Source: Croceicoccus sp. Ery15 (GTDB lineage: Bacteria > Pseudomonadota > Alphaproteobacteria > Sphingomonadales > Sphingomonadaceae). Taken from it: a DNA stretch of 64,000 bases. Both the position numbers and the translations under genes were made by a program. The stretch covers positions 1,426,001 through 1,490,000 of the forward strand of contig NZ_CP087588.1 in assembly GCF_020985305.1 (NCBI RefSeq). Reading direction: 5' to 3'. Numbering within the stretch: the stretch's first letter is position 1; each line of letters starts with the position of its first letter. Positions 9,435-18,021 of this stretch are shown here, piece after piece. The notes beneath the pieces are model-generated. The model had not been told where the DNA came from, did not search any database, and saw only the letters and a program-made list of their open reading frames with translations.

Positions 9435-9449
9435 TGCGATTGAATTGCA
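9435..9449. promoter_or_regulatory. Fur-box-like palindrome before the TonB receptor
   Basis: TGCGATT-G-AATTGCA: a 15-bp palindrome with one mismatch between the arms, close to the TGCxAAT-N-ATTxGCA shape of alphaproteobacterial Fur sites. It lies 24 bases upstream of the proposed GTG start, so a bound repressor would cover the promoter or initiation region. Iron repression of the operon is inferred. Confidence 0.5.
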
Positions 9450-9503
9450 GCAGCCTAATGTTCGGAGGCAGTATTCGGGGCAAGATTCAAATATGGATAT
9501 CGC

Positions 9504-10415
9504 CTATTCAGCGACAACGCAGGCCTCGACCAGCCTTTCGCGCAGCCATTGCGAAGCCGGATCGCGATGGCTCCGCTCGTGCCACAAGAGCCAGTATTCC
9601 ATCGCGCCCAACTCTTGCGGAGCAAGGCGATAGGGGTTTCCGTGGATTGCCCCGTAATGCCGCGCCGCCCGTTCAGGCAGGGTCAGAAGCAGATCCCCCT
9701 CCACCAATTCTGGCGCGAGCGAGAAGTAGGGAGCGACAAGCGCGAGTTTGCGCCGCGACGAATGACAACCGAGCAGCTGGTTGATCCGGTCGAACCGCGC
9801 GTCGCTGACCGTCATGCCCAAATGCGGAAAGGCAAGATATTCGTCGAGCGTGAGGGGTTCGTCCGCCCCGCCGGACAGCGGATGCTCCGGCTTCATCATG
9901 CAGGCAAAGCGGTCGGAAAAAAGCAAATGGCGGTGCAATTGCGCGGGGTCGCTATCAAGCCCCGAAATGACCAGATCGACGGCACCGTCGGCCAGCGAGC
10001 TGTGCGCCGACCAGTCCAGCGGCACGATGTGAACCGATACGCCCGGCGCCTCTTCGCGGATTTCCGCCAGCGCCGGCCTTAAGACCGACAAGACGCCGTA
10101 GTCGGTCGAGCCGATCTGGAACCGGCGCTCCAGCGTCCCTGGATCGAAACTCTGCTGATGGATCACATCGGCCGTATGGACCAGCCACCGGTCAAGCCGA
10201 TCGAGCAATTCCTCCGACCGCGGGGTCAGCACCATGCTATTGCCATGACGAACGAGCAGCGGATCCTTTAATTCGTCCCGCAAACGCGCCAGAGCGCGGC
10301 TGACGCTCGGCTGGCTGACGCCCAACGCCTCCGCCGCTGCGCTGACGCTCTTGGTCCGCAGCAACATCGCCAGCTTGACGAGGAGATTGGGCTCGATCGG
10401 TACATGCATGCCCAC
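9504..10415 (-). CDS. LysR-family transcriptional regulator
   Basis: A 303-residue protein. The N-terminal winged helix-turn-helix (about 10-68) contains SVSAAAEALGVSQPSVSRAL, followed by LVRHGNSMVLTPRSEELL, both LysR hallmarks. The rest is a two-lobed effector-binding domain in the NodD/TrpI-like style with FQIGSTDYG at its start. It is transcribed toward the TonB receptor with a 92-base gap, so it may control that operon or be co-transcribed with it. The effector is unknown. Confidence 0.9.
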   Translation of the reverse strand: MGMHVPIEPNLLVKLAMLLRTKSVSAAAEALGVSQPSVSRALARLRDELKDPLLVRHGNSMVLTPRSEELLDRLDRWLVHTADVIHQQSFDPGTLERRFQIGSTDYGVLSVLRPALAEIREEAPGVSVHIVPLDWSAHSSLADGAVDLVISGLDSDPAQLHRHLLFSDRFACMMKPEHPLSGGADEPLTLDEYLAFPHLGMTVSDARFDRINQLLGCHSSRRKLALVAPYFSLAPELVEGDLLLTLPERAARHYGAIHGNPYRLAPQELGAMEYWLLWHERSHRDPASQWLRERLVEACVVAE

Positions 10416-10826
10416 CCCGTAATGAGAGGGCTTCGCAATAGCAAGTTGCGTTGATTCGCGCTGCTTGCAGCGGCGCAGGTGCCCCGTATTGTACCCTCAC
10501 GACTGCGACAGCGTTTAAGCAAGCAGATGCTTTGTGATCCGGTTCTGACCTTGCCTCCACCCGATGCCCCCTAGAAATGCGATTCGGCAGATTTCCGAGG
10601 AGTCCCGCCGACATTGATTTTAAATCAGCGCATTAAGAATACCCGAAAGGAGCATTGCACCAGCCCCGCCAGCTCATAGAATTTTCAGGATAAGGTGGGG
10701 TGCAAGCAAAGGGTAAGGATCGAGTCAGACGAACATACGACGATGCCGTCAATGGCTCCTGATGCGTTTGCGGGGCGATGTTCGTGCAACGGGCATGGAC
10801 ATTCCGATTTCCGGGGGGTGTGCATA
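10416..10826. other. Intergenic region with divergent promoters
   Basis: About 410 bases between the divergent LysR gene and the GH-GT2 fusion gene. No convincing gene is seen, although the downstream frame stays open back to an ATG at 10695. It includes the perfect 13-base palindrome TGATTTTAAATCA at 10615-10627, a possible regulator site. A GTG at 10827 preceded by GGGGGG is the preferred start of the next gene. Confidence 0.5.
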
Positions 10827-13373
10827 GTGAATGCAAATCTTTCCATCCCGGCAGAAGCCAGCACGCTGGGTCCGCCCCGGCCAGAAGTGCGTGGCAAGTT
10901 CCTTTATGTGGATGCCCGCAAGTTCTTCGTCAAAGGCGTCACCTACGGAACCTTTGAAAAGAACTTGAGAACCGGCGATTTCCCCACACAGGATCGGGTG
11001 GATGCCGATTTCAGGGCGATGGCGGCCAACGGGATCAATTCCGTGCGGGTTTATATCGTGCCGCCCCGCTGGCTGCTCGACATTGCCCGTATGCATGGAT
11101 TGCGCGTTCTGATCGGCATGCCTTGGGAACAGCATATCGCGTTTCTGAACGATCGCGGCACTGAGAAACGCATCTGCGACCGTCTGAGGAGTGAGCTGTC
11201 CGAGATCGTGGGCCATCCCGCAATCCTCGCTTATGCCATCGGGAATGAGATACCGGCGACCGTCGTGCGCTGGCACGGGGCGAAGAAGATAGAGCATTTT
11301 CTAGGCCGGCTGGCGGGCGTGGTCCGCTCGGTCGACCAGTATGCCTTGCTGACCTATGTAAACTTTCCCACGACCGAATATCTCGACCTGACTTTCGTCG
11401 ATTTCGTGTCCTTCAACGTCTATCTTGAGGACAATGACCGGCTAACGGCCTATCTTGCGCGTCTTCAAAACCTTGCCGGCGAAAAGCCTCTGCTGATGGC
11501 CGAGATCGGGCTGGACAGCATGCGCAATGGCACGCAGATGCAGGCGTCGACGTTGTCGGCCCAGATCGAGACCGTTTTCGAGGCCGGAGCGATCGGAACA
11601 TTCGTATTCGCGTGGACCGACGAATGGTATCGCAGCGGCGCCGAGATCACGGACTGGGACTTCGGCCTTGTTACCCGCGACCGGATACCGAAACCCGCCC
11701 TCCCCGCCGTGCGGCAGACATTTGCCCAGCTACCCCTGCGCGAGCGGTCATGGCCAAAAATGTCGGTGGTCGTGTGCAGCTACAATGGCTCCCGCCTGAT
11801 CGGAGAAACCCTCGACCACCTGATGCGCGTCGACTACCCGGACTATGAAGTCATCGTGGTCAATGACGGTTCTACCGACGACACCGGGAAGATTGCAGCA
11901 CAGTTCGATGTCACCCTGATCGAGCAGGAAAACATGGGGCTATCCGCAGCCCGCAATGTCGGGATGGATGCCGCGACGGGAGAATATATCGTCTATACCG
12001 ACGACGATGCCTATCCCGATCCGCACTGGCTGAAGTTTCTGGCCCTGATGTTCGAGAATGGCCACGCGGCCTGCGGCGGGCCGAACATCGCTCCGCCGGA
12101 AGACCCAGACCTGGCCGAATGCGTCGCCAATGCGCCGGGTGGACCGGTTCAGGTCCTTCTGGATGACGAGTTGGCGGAACACGTTCCCGGCTGCAATATG
12201 GCATTCCGGGCCGATGCGCTGCGGGCGATCGGCGGTTTCGACCCGCAGTTCCGCACCGCGGGTGACGACGTGGACGCGTGCTGGCGCATAATGGACAATG
12301 GCGGCACGATCGGATTCGCGCATACTGCCGTCGTCTGGCACCACCGCCGCGCTTCGCTGAAAACCTACTTCAAGCAGCAACGCGGCTATGCCCGGGCGGA
12401 GTCGTTGGTCGCGCGTAAATGGCCGCAGAAATATAATGGCTCGGGCCACATGGTGTGGCACGGTCGCCTTTATGGTCGCGGCCTGATGCAATCGCTGACC
12501 GAGAGGCAGCGAATCTACCAAGGCACCTGGGGGCAGGCCCCGTTCCAATCGGTGTATCGCCAAGCGGACGGCGTGATGACATCGCTTCCGCTGATGCCCG
12601 AATGGTATTTCATTACTGGCCTGCTGCTGGCCATCGGCGCATTGGGCTTTGACTGGGCGCCCCTTCTGGCCGTTCTTGCACTTGGCGTGGTCGCCTTTGG
12701 CATTAGCCTGGCAATGGCATGGCGCGGGGCGCGCAAGGCCCGCTTCAACGTCGTCGCAGCAACTCCCAAACGCGCTTCCTCCTTCAAGCTTCGCGCGATT
12801 GTCTTCTGGCTATATCTTCTACAACCGCTGATGCGCCTGATCGGTCGCATCCGCTATCGGCTCGGCCCGTGGAGCAGCGGTCGAATCCGCCTGCTCCCCC
12901 TGCCGCTTGGCAGCGAAATGGCCGTGTGGTCGCCGCAATGGCATGCCCCGGAAGCCGTGCTGATGACCATCCAGGAGCGCCTGTTAGCCAATGGGGCGAA
13001 CACCGCGCCCGGCAGCGATTTCGATGACTGGGACCTTGCCACCGGCCTGTCGATATTCGGCGAACTTCGCGTCAAGCTGATGGTGGAAGAGCACGGCCAC
13101 GGTCAGCAATACTTCCGCGCCGGCACTTCGCAGATTTTGTTCACGCCCACGATACTGATCCTGCTGCTTCTCTATGCCCTGTCGGCAGGCGCCTTTCTTT
13201 CGGGTGCAGTGATCGCGGGAAGCGTTCTTGCGGCCCTGTCGCTCGGCCTGCTGCTCTCGACATGGTCCGCCCTGTCGAGCGCGACCGCAGCGTGGCGTGA
13301 CCATGGCCGCCCTGTCCTTACCGCGCTTGAAAAGGGTTCTCCAGCGGATCAGCCCCACGACGTGGCAGGCTGA
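10827..13373 (+). CDS. Glycoside hydrolase-like / family 2 glycosyltransferase fusion, membrane-bound
   Basis: An 848-residue protein from the GTG at 10827 (the frame is open from an ATG at 10695). Residues about 15-305 resemble a clan GH-A TIM barrel, with a GNEIP motif (putative acid/base Glu near 141) and MAEIGLDS (putative nucleophile Glu near 226). Residues about 312-560 are a GT2 domain: VVVCSYNG start, VVNDGSTDDT, YTDDDAYPDP as the DxD-type site, and GDDVDACWR. Transmembrane segments follow at about 590-640 and 770-825. It probably makes or edits a glycan at the inner membrane. Two ABC exporter genes follow at 2 bases and with a 4-base overlap, so the three form an operon for synthesis and export of a surface or secreted saccharide. 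The substrate is unknown. Confidence 0.85.
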   Translation: MNANLSIPAEASTLGPPRPEVRGKFLYVDARKFFVKGVTYGTFEKNLRTGDFPTQDRVDADFRAMAANGINSVRVYIVPPRWLLDIARMHGLRVLIGMPWEQHIAFLNDRGTEKRICDRLRSELSEIVGHPAILAYAIGNEIPATVVRWHGAKKIEHFLGRLAGVVRSVDQYALLTYVNFPTTEYLDLTFVDFVSFNVYLEDNDRLTAYLARLQNLAGEKPLLMAEIGLDSMRNGTQMQASTLSAQIETVFEAGAIGTFVFAWTDEWYRSGAEITDWDFGLVTRDRIPKPALPAVRQTFAQLPLRERSWPKMSVVVCSYNGSRLIGETLDHLMRVDYPDYEVIVVNDGSTDDTGKIAAQFDVTLIEQENMGLSAARNVGMDAATGEYIVYTDDDAYPDPHWLKFLALMFENGHAACGGPNIAPPEDPDLAECVANAPGGPVQVLLDDELAEHVPGCNMAFRADALRAIGGFDPQFRTAGDDVDACWRIMDNGGTIGFAHTAVVWHHRRASLKTYFKQQRGYARAESLVARKWPQKYNGSGHMVWHGRLYGRGLMQSLTERQRIYQGTWGQAPFQSVYRQADGVMTSLPLMPEWYFITGLLLAIGALGFDWAPLLAVLALGVVAFGISLAMAWRGARKARFNVVAATPKRASSFKLRAIVFWLYLLQPLMRLIGRIRYRLGPWSSGRIRLLPLPLGSEMAVWSPQWHAPEAVLMTIQERLLANGANTAPGSDFDDWDLATGLSIFGELRVKLMVEEHGHGQQYFRAGTSQILFTPTILILLLLYALSAGAFLSGAVIAGSVLAALSLGLLLSTWSALSSATAAWRDHGRPVLTALEKGSPADQPHDVAG

Positions 13374-13375
13374 TC

Positions 13376-15196
13376 ATGATCGGGCGGAGGGAATTCACCT
13401 TACGCGACCGTCTGGGCCTTGTGGCCCCCGTCATTCGGACGCAATCCCACCATGTCGGCATGATCGTGGGACTATCCATCCTCGCAGCTTTGCTATCGGC
13501 GGCGTTGCCTTGGCCCATTAAGTTTCTGATCGACCATGCGCTAGGCAGTGACGCGCCGAGCGGGTCTTTGTCAGCTGCCCTCAACGGGTTGCAACCCGCC
13601 ACTTTGGTGATCATTTCCGGGATTGCGCTCTTCGCCATCCATCTATGCATTTCGGGGACGGCAGCACTCCTCGACTGGTTCTGGGACGTTGCCGGCCAGC
13701 GGATGGTATACGATCTGACAAGCCGCACGCTCAACATATTGCAGCGCAAATCACTGACATTCCATATGCGCCAGACGCCCGGCGACCTGTTGAACCGTAT
13801 TTCGGTGGATTGCTGGTGCGGGTACACATTCGCCTCGCAACTGCTGGTCACGCCGATGAAGTCGGTGCTCACCATTCTGGCGATCGCGGTGGCTGCTTGC
13901 ACGCTCAGCATAACGCTGACGGCCATATTACTGCTGGTCACGCCGCTATTGGCCTTTTCGGTCTGGCACTTCGGCCCGACCATAAAGCGCATGGCGCATG
14001 AAAAGCGCGCTGCCGAAGCCGCTATTTCGCGCGAGACCGAAAGCGCGCTGTCGGCCATTCCCGTGGTCCAGACCTATACGTTGATCGATCGTAACATCAG
14101 GCGATACGACGAAAACAGCGCCCGAACGCTTTCGGCCGCGATCTCGCTCGCCTGGGACCAGAACCGGTTTACGCTACTGAACAGCGTGGCGTTTGCTGCG
14201 GCGATTGCGCTGATTACCTGGCTGGCTGCAGGGATGGTCAGGGATGGCTTTCTCAGTATCGGGGGCATGCTTGTTTTTCTCGCCTATATCGAAACTCTGA
14301 AAAACAATTTCCTGATCCTCCTGAATTCCTTTTCGGCGACGCGAGCCGTGGAATCCAGCATCGAGCGATTGCTCGAACTGTCCGTCGACGGTGAAGACAT
14401 GCCCGAAAGACCGGGCGCGCCATCCTTGATATTTGCTTCGGACAATTCGGGACCTGAAATCGTCTTCGAACATGTCAGCTTCGCCTATGACGAACACGCA
14501 CGGGCCCTGCGCGATATCAACATTCGAATTGCTCCGGGCGAAACGCTTGCCCTCGTCGGCGAAACAGGCGGCGGGAAGTCGACATTCAGCGCAATGGTCC
14601 CGCGTTTCTTCGATCCTCTCGAAGGGCGCATCACGATCGACGGACAGGATCTGCGCGATGTCAGCGTCAGCAGTCTCCGCGACAAGATCTCGATCGTGCT
14701 TCAGGATCCGTTTCTCCTCCCGCTCAGCATTGCCGAAAACATCGCTTTTGCGCGCGCGGGAGCTGGCCGGGAAGAAATCCGCAGCGCAGCCTGGGCCGCC
14801 AGCGCGGTGGATTTCATCGAGGCTCTGGACAATGGCTATGATACCGTCATTGGCGAAAACGGCCTGACACTGTCAGGCGGGCAGCGACAACGCATCGCCA
14901 TTGCGCGTGCGTTACTAAAAGACGCGCCCGTACTCATTCTCGATGAACCCACATCCGCGCTTGACCCCGATACCGAGGAGAAGGTCGTAACAGCCATTGA
15001 ACGGGTTGCCAGGGCGCGCACCACGATCGTCATCGCCCATCGCCTGTCGACGATCCGCAACGCCGACCGCGTCGCGGTGTTCGACAATGGCCGCATCGTC
15101 GAACTCGGCCGCCCCGCCGAACTGCTGGAACAGGATGGCAAATTCCGGCGCTATTGCGAGTTGCAGGATATCAGGATCAAGGCGGATCGCGCATGA
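13376..15196 (+). CDS. ABC exporter half-transporter (MsbA/ABCB type), first of pair
   Basis: A 606-residue protein with an N-terminal six-helix exporter domain (about 20-330) and a C-terminal ATPase. It has Walker A GETGGGKST near 395, the Q-loop VLQDPFLLP, signature LSGGQRQRIAIARAL near 499, Walker B VLILDEP near 519 and a late His switch (IVIAHRLSTI). It begins 2 bases after the GH-GT2 gene, and its stop overlaps the next ATG (ATGA). It probably heterodimerises with the neighbouring half-transporter to export the glycan made by the upstream enzyme; this is inferred from gene order. Confidence 0.9.
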   Translation: MIGRREFTLRDRLGLVAPVIRTQSHHVGMIVGLSILAALLSAALPWPIKFLIDHALGSDAPSGSLSAALNGLQPATLVIISGIALFAIHLCISGTAALLDWFWDVAGQRMVYDLTSRTLNILQRKSLTFHMRQTPGDLLNRISVDCWCGYTFASQLLVTPMKSVLTILAIAVAACTLSITLTAILLLVTPLLAFSVWHFGPTIKRMAHEKRAAEAAISRETESALSAIPVVQTYTLIDRNIRRYDENSARTLSAAISLAWDQNRFTLLNSVAFAAAIALITWLAAGMVRDGFLSIGGMLVFLAYIETLKNNFLILLNSFSATRAVESSIERLLELSVDGEDMPERPGAPSLIFASDNSGPEIVFEHVSFAYDEHARALRDINIRIAPGETLALVGETGGGKSTFSAMVPRFFDPLEGRITIDGQDLRDVSVSSLRDKISIVLQDPFLLPLSIAENIAFARAGAGREEIRSAAWAASAVDFIEALDNGYDTVIGENGLTLSGGQRQRIAIARALLKDAPVLILDEPTSALDPDTEEKVVTAIERVARARTTIVIAHRLSTIRNADRVAVFDNGRIVELGRPAELLEQDGKFRRYCELQDIRIKADRA

Positions 15197-16935
15197 ACGA
15201 CGGCACTGCCATCTTTCTCAAGAGCCTGCGTCAATATCCCGGGGCCGTCGCAGCCATTCTGTCGATGATCGCATTGCAGGCCGCCACGGTCGCACTTGTT
15301 CCCTGGCCGCTCAAGCTGATCATCGACAATGTGCTGGGCAATCTGCAATGGCCCGATGCGCTGGGCTGGATGGCGGGCATGGGCGTCTGGCTGGCTTGCG
15401 GAATACTTGTCGCCTCCGCATTCGCCTTTAGAGCGATAGGCCAGCTGATGACGGCTTGGCTGTCGGTTCTGACCCAGCAGACCAGTTCCGTGTTGAAGCT
15501 GACCCTCGCGCGGCGCCTGTTCGCGCACATGCTGGCTCTGGACCAGGGATTCCATGTCGAAGCAAAGACAGGCGATCTGACCCAGCGCATCACTTCGGAT
15601 ACCGCATTCCCCAATGATATGCTGACCGGGGTGCTGATTCCGGGGATCACGGCCTTCTTTACCTTGAGTTTCAGCGCTTTTGTCCTTGCGACCATGTCTC
15701 CCCTGCTTGCGATCATGCTCCTCGTGCTCGTAATGCCTGTGCCCTTCGTGCTCGCGTGGTTCCAGCGGCGGATCATTGAACGATCCTTTGCGCAAAGCGA
15801 CCATATCGGGGGACTGATGGCTCTTGCCGGGCAAGTGCTGTCATCGGTGCAGGTCATCAAGAGCTTCAACCGCGAAGGTCAGACGGAGCGGGACTTTCGC
15901 CAACGCGCCGATGAAGTCGTCGATGCCGCCCTCGCCCTGAAAGCGCCGGCGGTGCAAGCCAATTTCATCGTCGGGATGATACAAGGCATGGCCATGGCAA
16001 TCATGCTGGTGGCAGGCGGCCTGCTCGTGGTGCAGGGCGACGTGACCCTTGGCACACTTGCGCTATTGCTGGGCTATGTCCAATCCGTGCTGGGCCCTGT
16101 CGCATCGCTTTCCACCATTGCAAGCGCCCATGCAACGGCGCTGGGCAAGGCGCGGCGGATTGCCGTGATCCTCGATCGCAAGCCCGCCGTCCGCGACCGT
16201 CCGGATGCCCGTCCTCTGACCCGGCAGAGCAGGAGCCAGCTACCCCCCGAACTCTCTTTTTCGAACATCACATTCGGTTACTCCCCTGGCCGCCCCGTAC
16301 TCCATGACGTCAGCTTCACCGTTCATCCGGGTGAGACCGTTGCACTGACCGGCCCCACGGGAGCCGGGAAAAGCACGATAGCCTCGCTCATAATGCGCAT
16401 GATCGATCCGCAGAAAGGGACTGTCGCCATTAACGGTCAGGACATCCGCAATTTCCAGCTCGACAGCCTGCGCAGGGCGATGGGCGTCGTCCTGCAGGAG
16501 ACATATCTTGTTCCCGGCAGCTTTGCCGAAAATATCGGACTTGGGCGCGAAGGGTTGTCACGGCCAGAAATCGAACAGGCGGCCAGGGATGCACAGGCGC
16601 ATGGTTTCATCACCGCAAGCGCCGAAGGCTATGACACGTTGATCGGACCGGGCGGCAAGGGCCTCTCAGGGGGGCAGCGACAGCGCATTGCCCTTGCCCG
16701 CGCCATTGCCCGCGATGCCTCTATCCTGATTCTCGACGAACCGACATCAGCACTGGATGTCGAAACCGAGGCATCCATATTCGATGCCCTCGCCGCAGCG
16801 AGCCAGGGGCGCACGACCCTGATAATCGCCCACCGTATGTCGACCCTGAGCCTTGCCAATCGGGTGCTGCGGCTGGAAAACGGCAAGATCGCTGAAATCG
16901 CGTTGAGCGAGGCCACCTGCAAAATCGTCACTTAG
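15193..16935 (+). CDS. ABC exporter half-transporter (MsbA/ABCB type), second of pair
   Basis: A 580-residue protein; the start at 15193 is fixed by the ATGA overlap with the preceding gene. A membrane domain occupies about 15-310. The ATPase domain shows Walker A GPTGAGKST near 387, VLQETYLVPGSF, signature LSGGQRQRIALARA near 491, Walker B ILILDEP near 513 and IIAHRMSTL. Both halves of the pair look catalytically complete, so either a heterodimer or two homodimers is possible. Confidence 0.9.
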   Translation: MNDGTAIFLKSLRQYPGAVAAILSMIALQAATVALVPWPLKLIIDNVLGNLQWPDALGWMAGMGVWLACGILVASAFAFRAIGQLMTAWLSVLTQQTSSVLKLTLARRLFAHMLALDQGFHVEAKTGDLTQRITSDTAFPNDMLTGVLIPGITAFFTLSFSAFVLATMSPLLAIMLLVLVMPVPFVLAWFQRRIIERSFAQSDHIGGLMALAGQVLSSVQVIKSFNREGQTERDFRQRADEVVDAALALKAPAVQANFIVGMIQGMAMAIMLVAGGLLVVQGDVTLGTLALLLGYVQSVLGPVASLSTIASAHATALGKARRIAVILDRKPAVRDRPDARPLTRQSRSQLPPELSFSNITFGYSPGRPVLHDVSFTVHPGETVALTGPTGAGKSTIASLIMRMIDPQKGTVAINGQDIRNFQLDSLRRAMGVVLQETYLVPGSFAENIGLGREGLSRPEIEQAARDAQAHGFITASAEGYDTLIGPGGKGLSGGQRQRIALARAIARDASILILDEPTSALDVETEASIFDALAAASQGRTTLIIAHRMSTLSLANRVLRLENGKIAEIALSEATCKIVT

Positions 16936-17021
16936 TGGATTGAGCGGAAGACAAGATTCCGGTCGGGTAACCCGCCTGAGTTGCATCTTGCGACGGTGCG
17001 TCATGCGTATTTCAGGCAGTC

Positions 17022-18008
17022 TCAATTGAGCTTCATCAGGCTCTCACGCTCCATCCATGCGAGCGCTGTCGAGATGATCTCGTCAATGCCCGAATGGCGC
17101 GGTTCCCAGCCCAGGATTTCCCGGGCCCTGTCCGCGGTCGGATAAAGTTCTGGCGGATCTCCATCCCGCCTTGGAGCATGGATCAGCGGCACCTTGCGCC
17201 CTCCGACCCTCTCGATCGCGGCGGCAAGCTCGAACAGCGATGTGCCGACACCCGTGCCGAGGTTGAGCGCGACTGATGCGCCGCTAGCCATCAGATATTC
17301 GGCGGCACGTACATGCGCATCGGCAAGGTCGGTTACGTGCACGTAATCGCGCACGGCCGATCCGTCCTCGGTCGGATAGTCGGTGCCGAACAGGCTGAAG
17401 GACACCCGCCTGCCTGTCGCTGCCTCAAGCGCCAGGGGGATCGCATGGGTTTCGGGATCATGCGATTCCCCGATCTCTCCATCGGGATCGGCCCCTGCGG
17501 CGTTGAAATAGCGTAAGGCCGCCCAGGAAATTCCATGGGCGTGGGCGTAATCGGCCAACATTCCCTCTGCGATCAGCTTGGTCTTGCCATAAGGATTGAT
17601 CGGCCGCTGGTCCGTATCTTCCGAAATGGGCATGGCAGACGGCACGCCATAGGTCGCGCAACTGGACGAGAACACGATCCGCCCCACCCCGGCATCCAGC
17701 ATGGCATCGAGCAAAATGCGTGTGCCATTCACGTTCACGTCGTAATATCTGCCCGGATCGACGACCGATTCACCGACATAGGCGAGTGCGGCGAAATGCA
17801 TAATGAGGTCCGGCTTATATAGCCTCATCACCTCCTTCAGCCGATCCGCGTGGCGGATGTCCCCCTGTTCCAATGGCCCCCATCGCACGAAATCGCGATG
17901 GCCGGTGGACAGATTGTCATAAACGACAACCTTGTGACCGGCGCCTGCGATTGCCTTGCAGGCATGCGAGCCGATATATCCTGCCCCGCCAGTAACGAGT
18001 ATCTTCAC
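17022..18008 (-). CDS. galE: UDP-glucose 4-epimerase
   Basis: A 328-residue short-chain dehydrogenase/reductase. The NAD-binding GGAGYIGS is at 7-14, SSSCATYG near 114-121, and the catalytic Tyr140-x3-Lys144 lies in NPYGKTK. RYFNAAGADPDGEIGE is characteristic of GalE. It interconverts UDP-glucose and UDP-galactose for glycan precursors. The start is a GTG at 18008. The IS1380-type copy begins 13 bases upstream. With that element removed, the gene would start 9 bases after the stop of the UDP-glucuronate decarboxylase-like gene, so it has probably lost its operon promoter and depends on transcription from the IS or from a local promoter. Confidence 0.93.
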   Translation of the reverse strand: MKILVTGGAGYIGSHACKAIAGAGHKVVVYDNLSTGHRDFVRWGPLEQGDIRHADRLKEVMRLYKPDLIMHFAALAYVGESVVDPGRYYDVNVNGTRILLDAMLDAGVGRIVFSSSCATYGVPSAMPISEDTDQRPINPYGKTKLIAEGMLADYAHAHGISWAALRYFNAAGADPDGEIGESHDPETHAIPLALEAATGRRVSFSLFGTDYPTEDGSAVRDYVHVTDLADAHVRAAEYLMASGASVALNLGTGVGTSLFELAAAIERVGGRKVPLIHAPRRDGDPPELYPTADRAREILGWEPRHSGIDEIISTALAWMERESLMKLN

Positions 18009-18021
18009 GCAAGCCCCTTAA

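Noticed and set aside
7429..9633. 734-residue plus-strand frame opposite the TonB receptor
   Set aside because: A product of high GC and codon bias; the receptor on the minus strand has full plug and barrel motifs.
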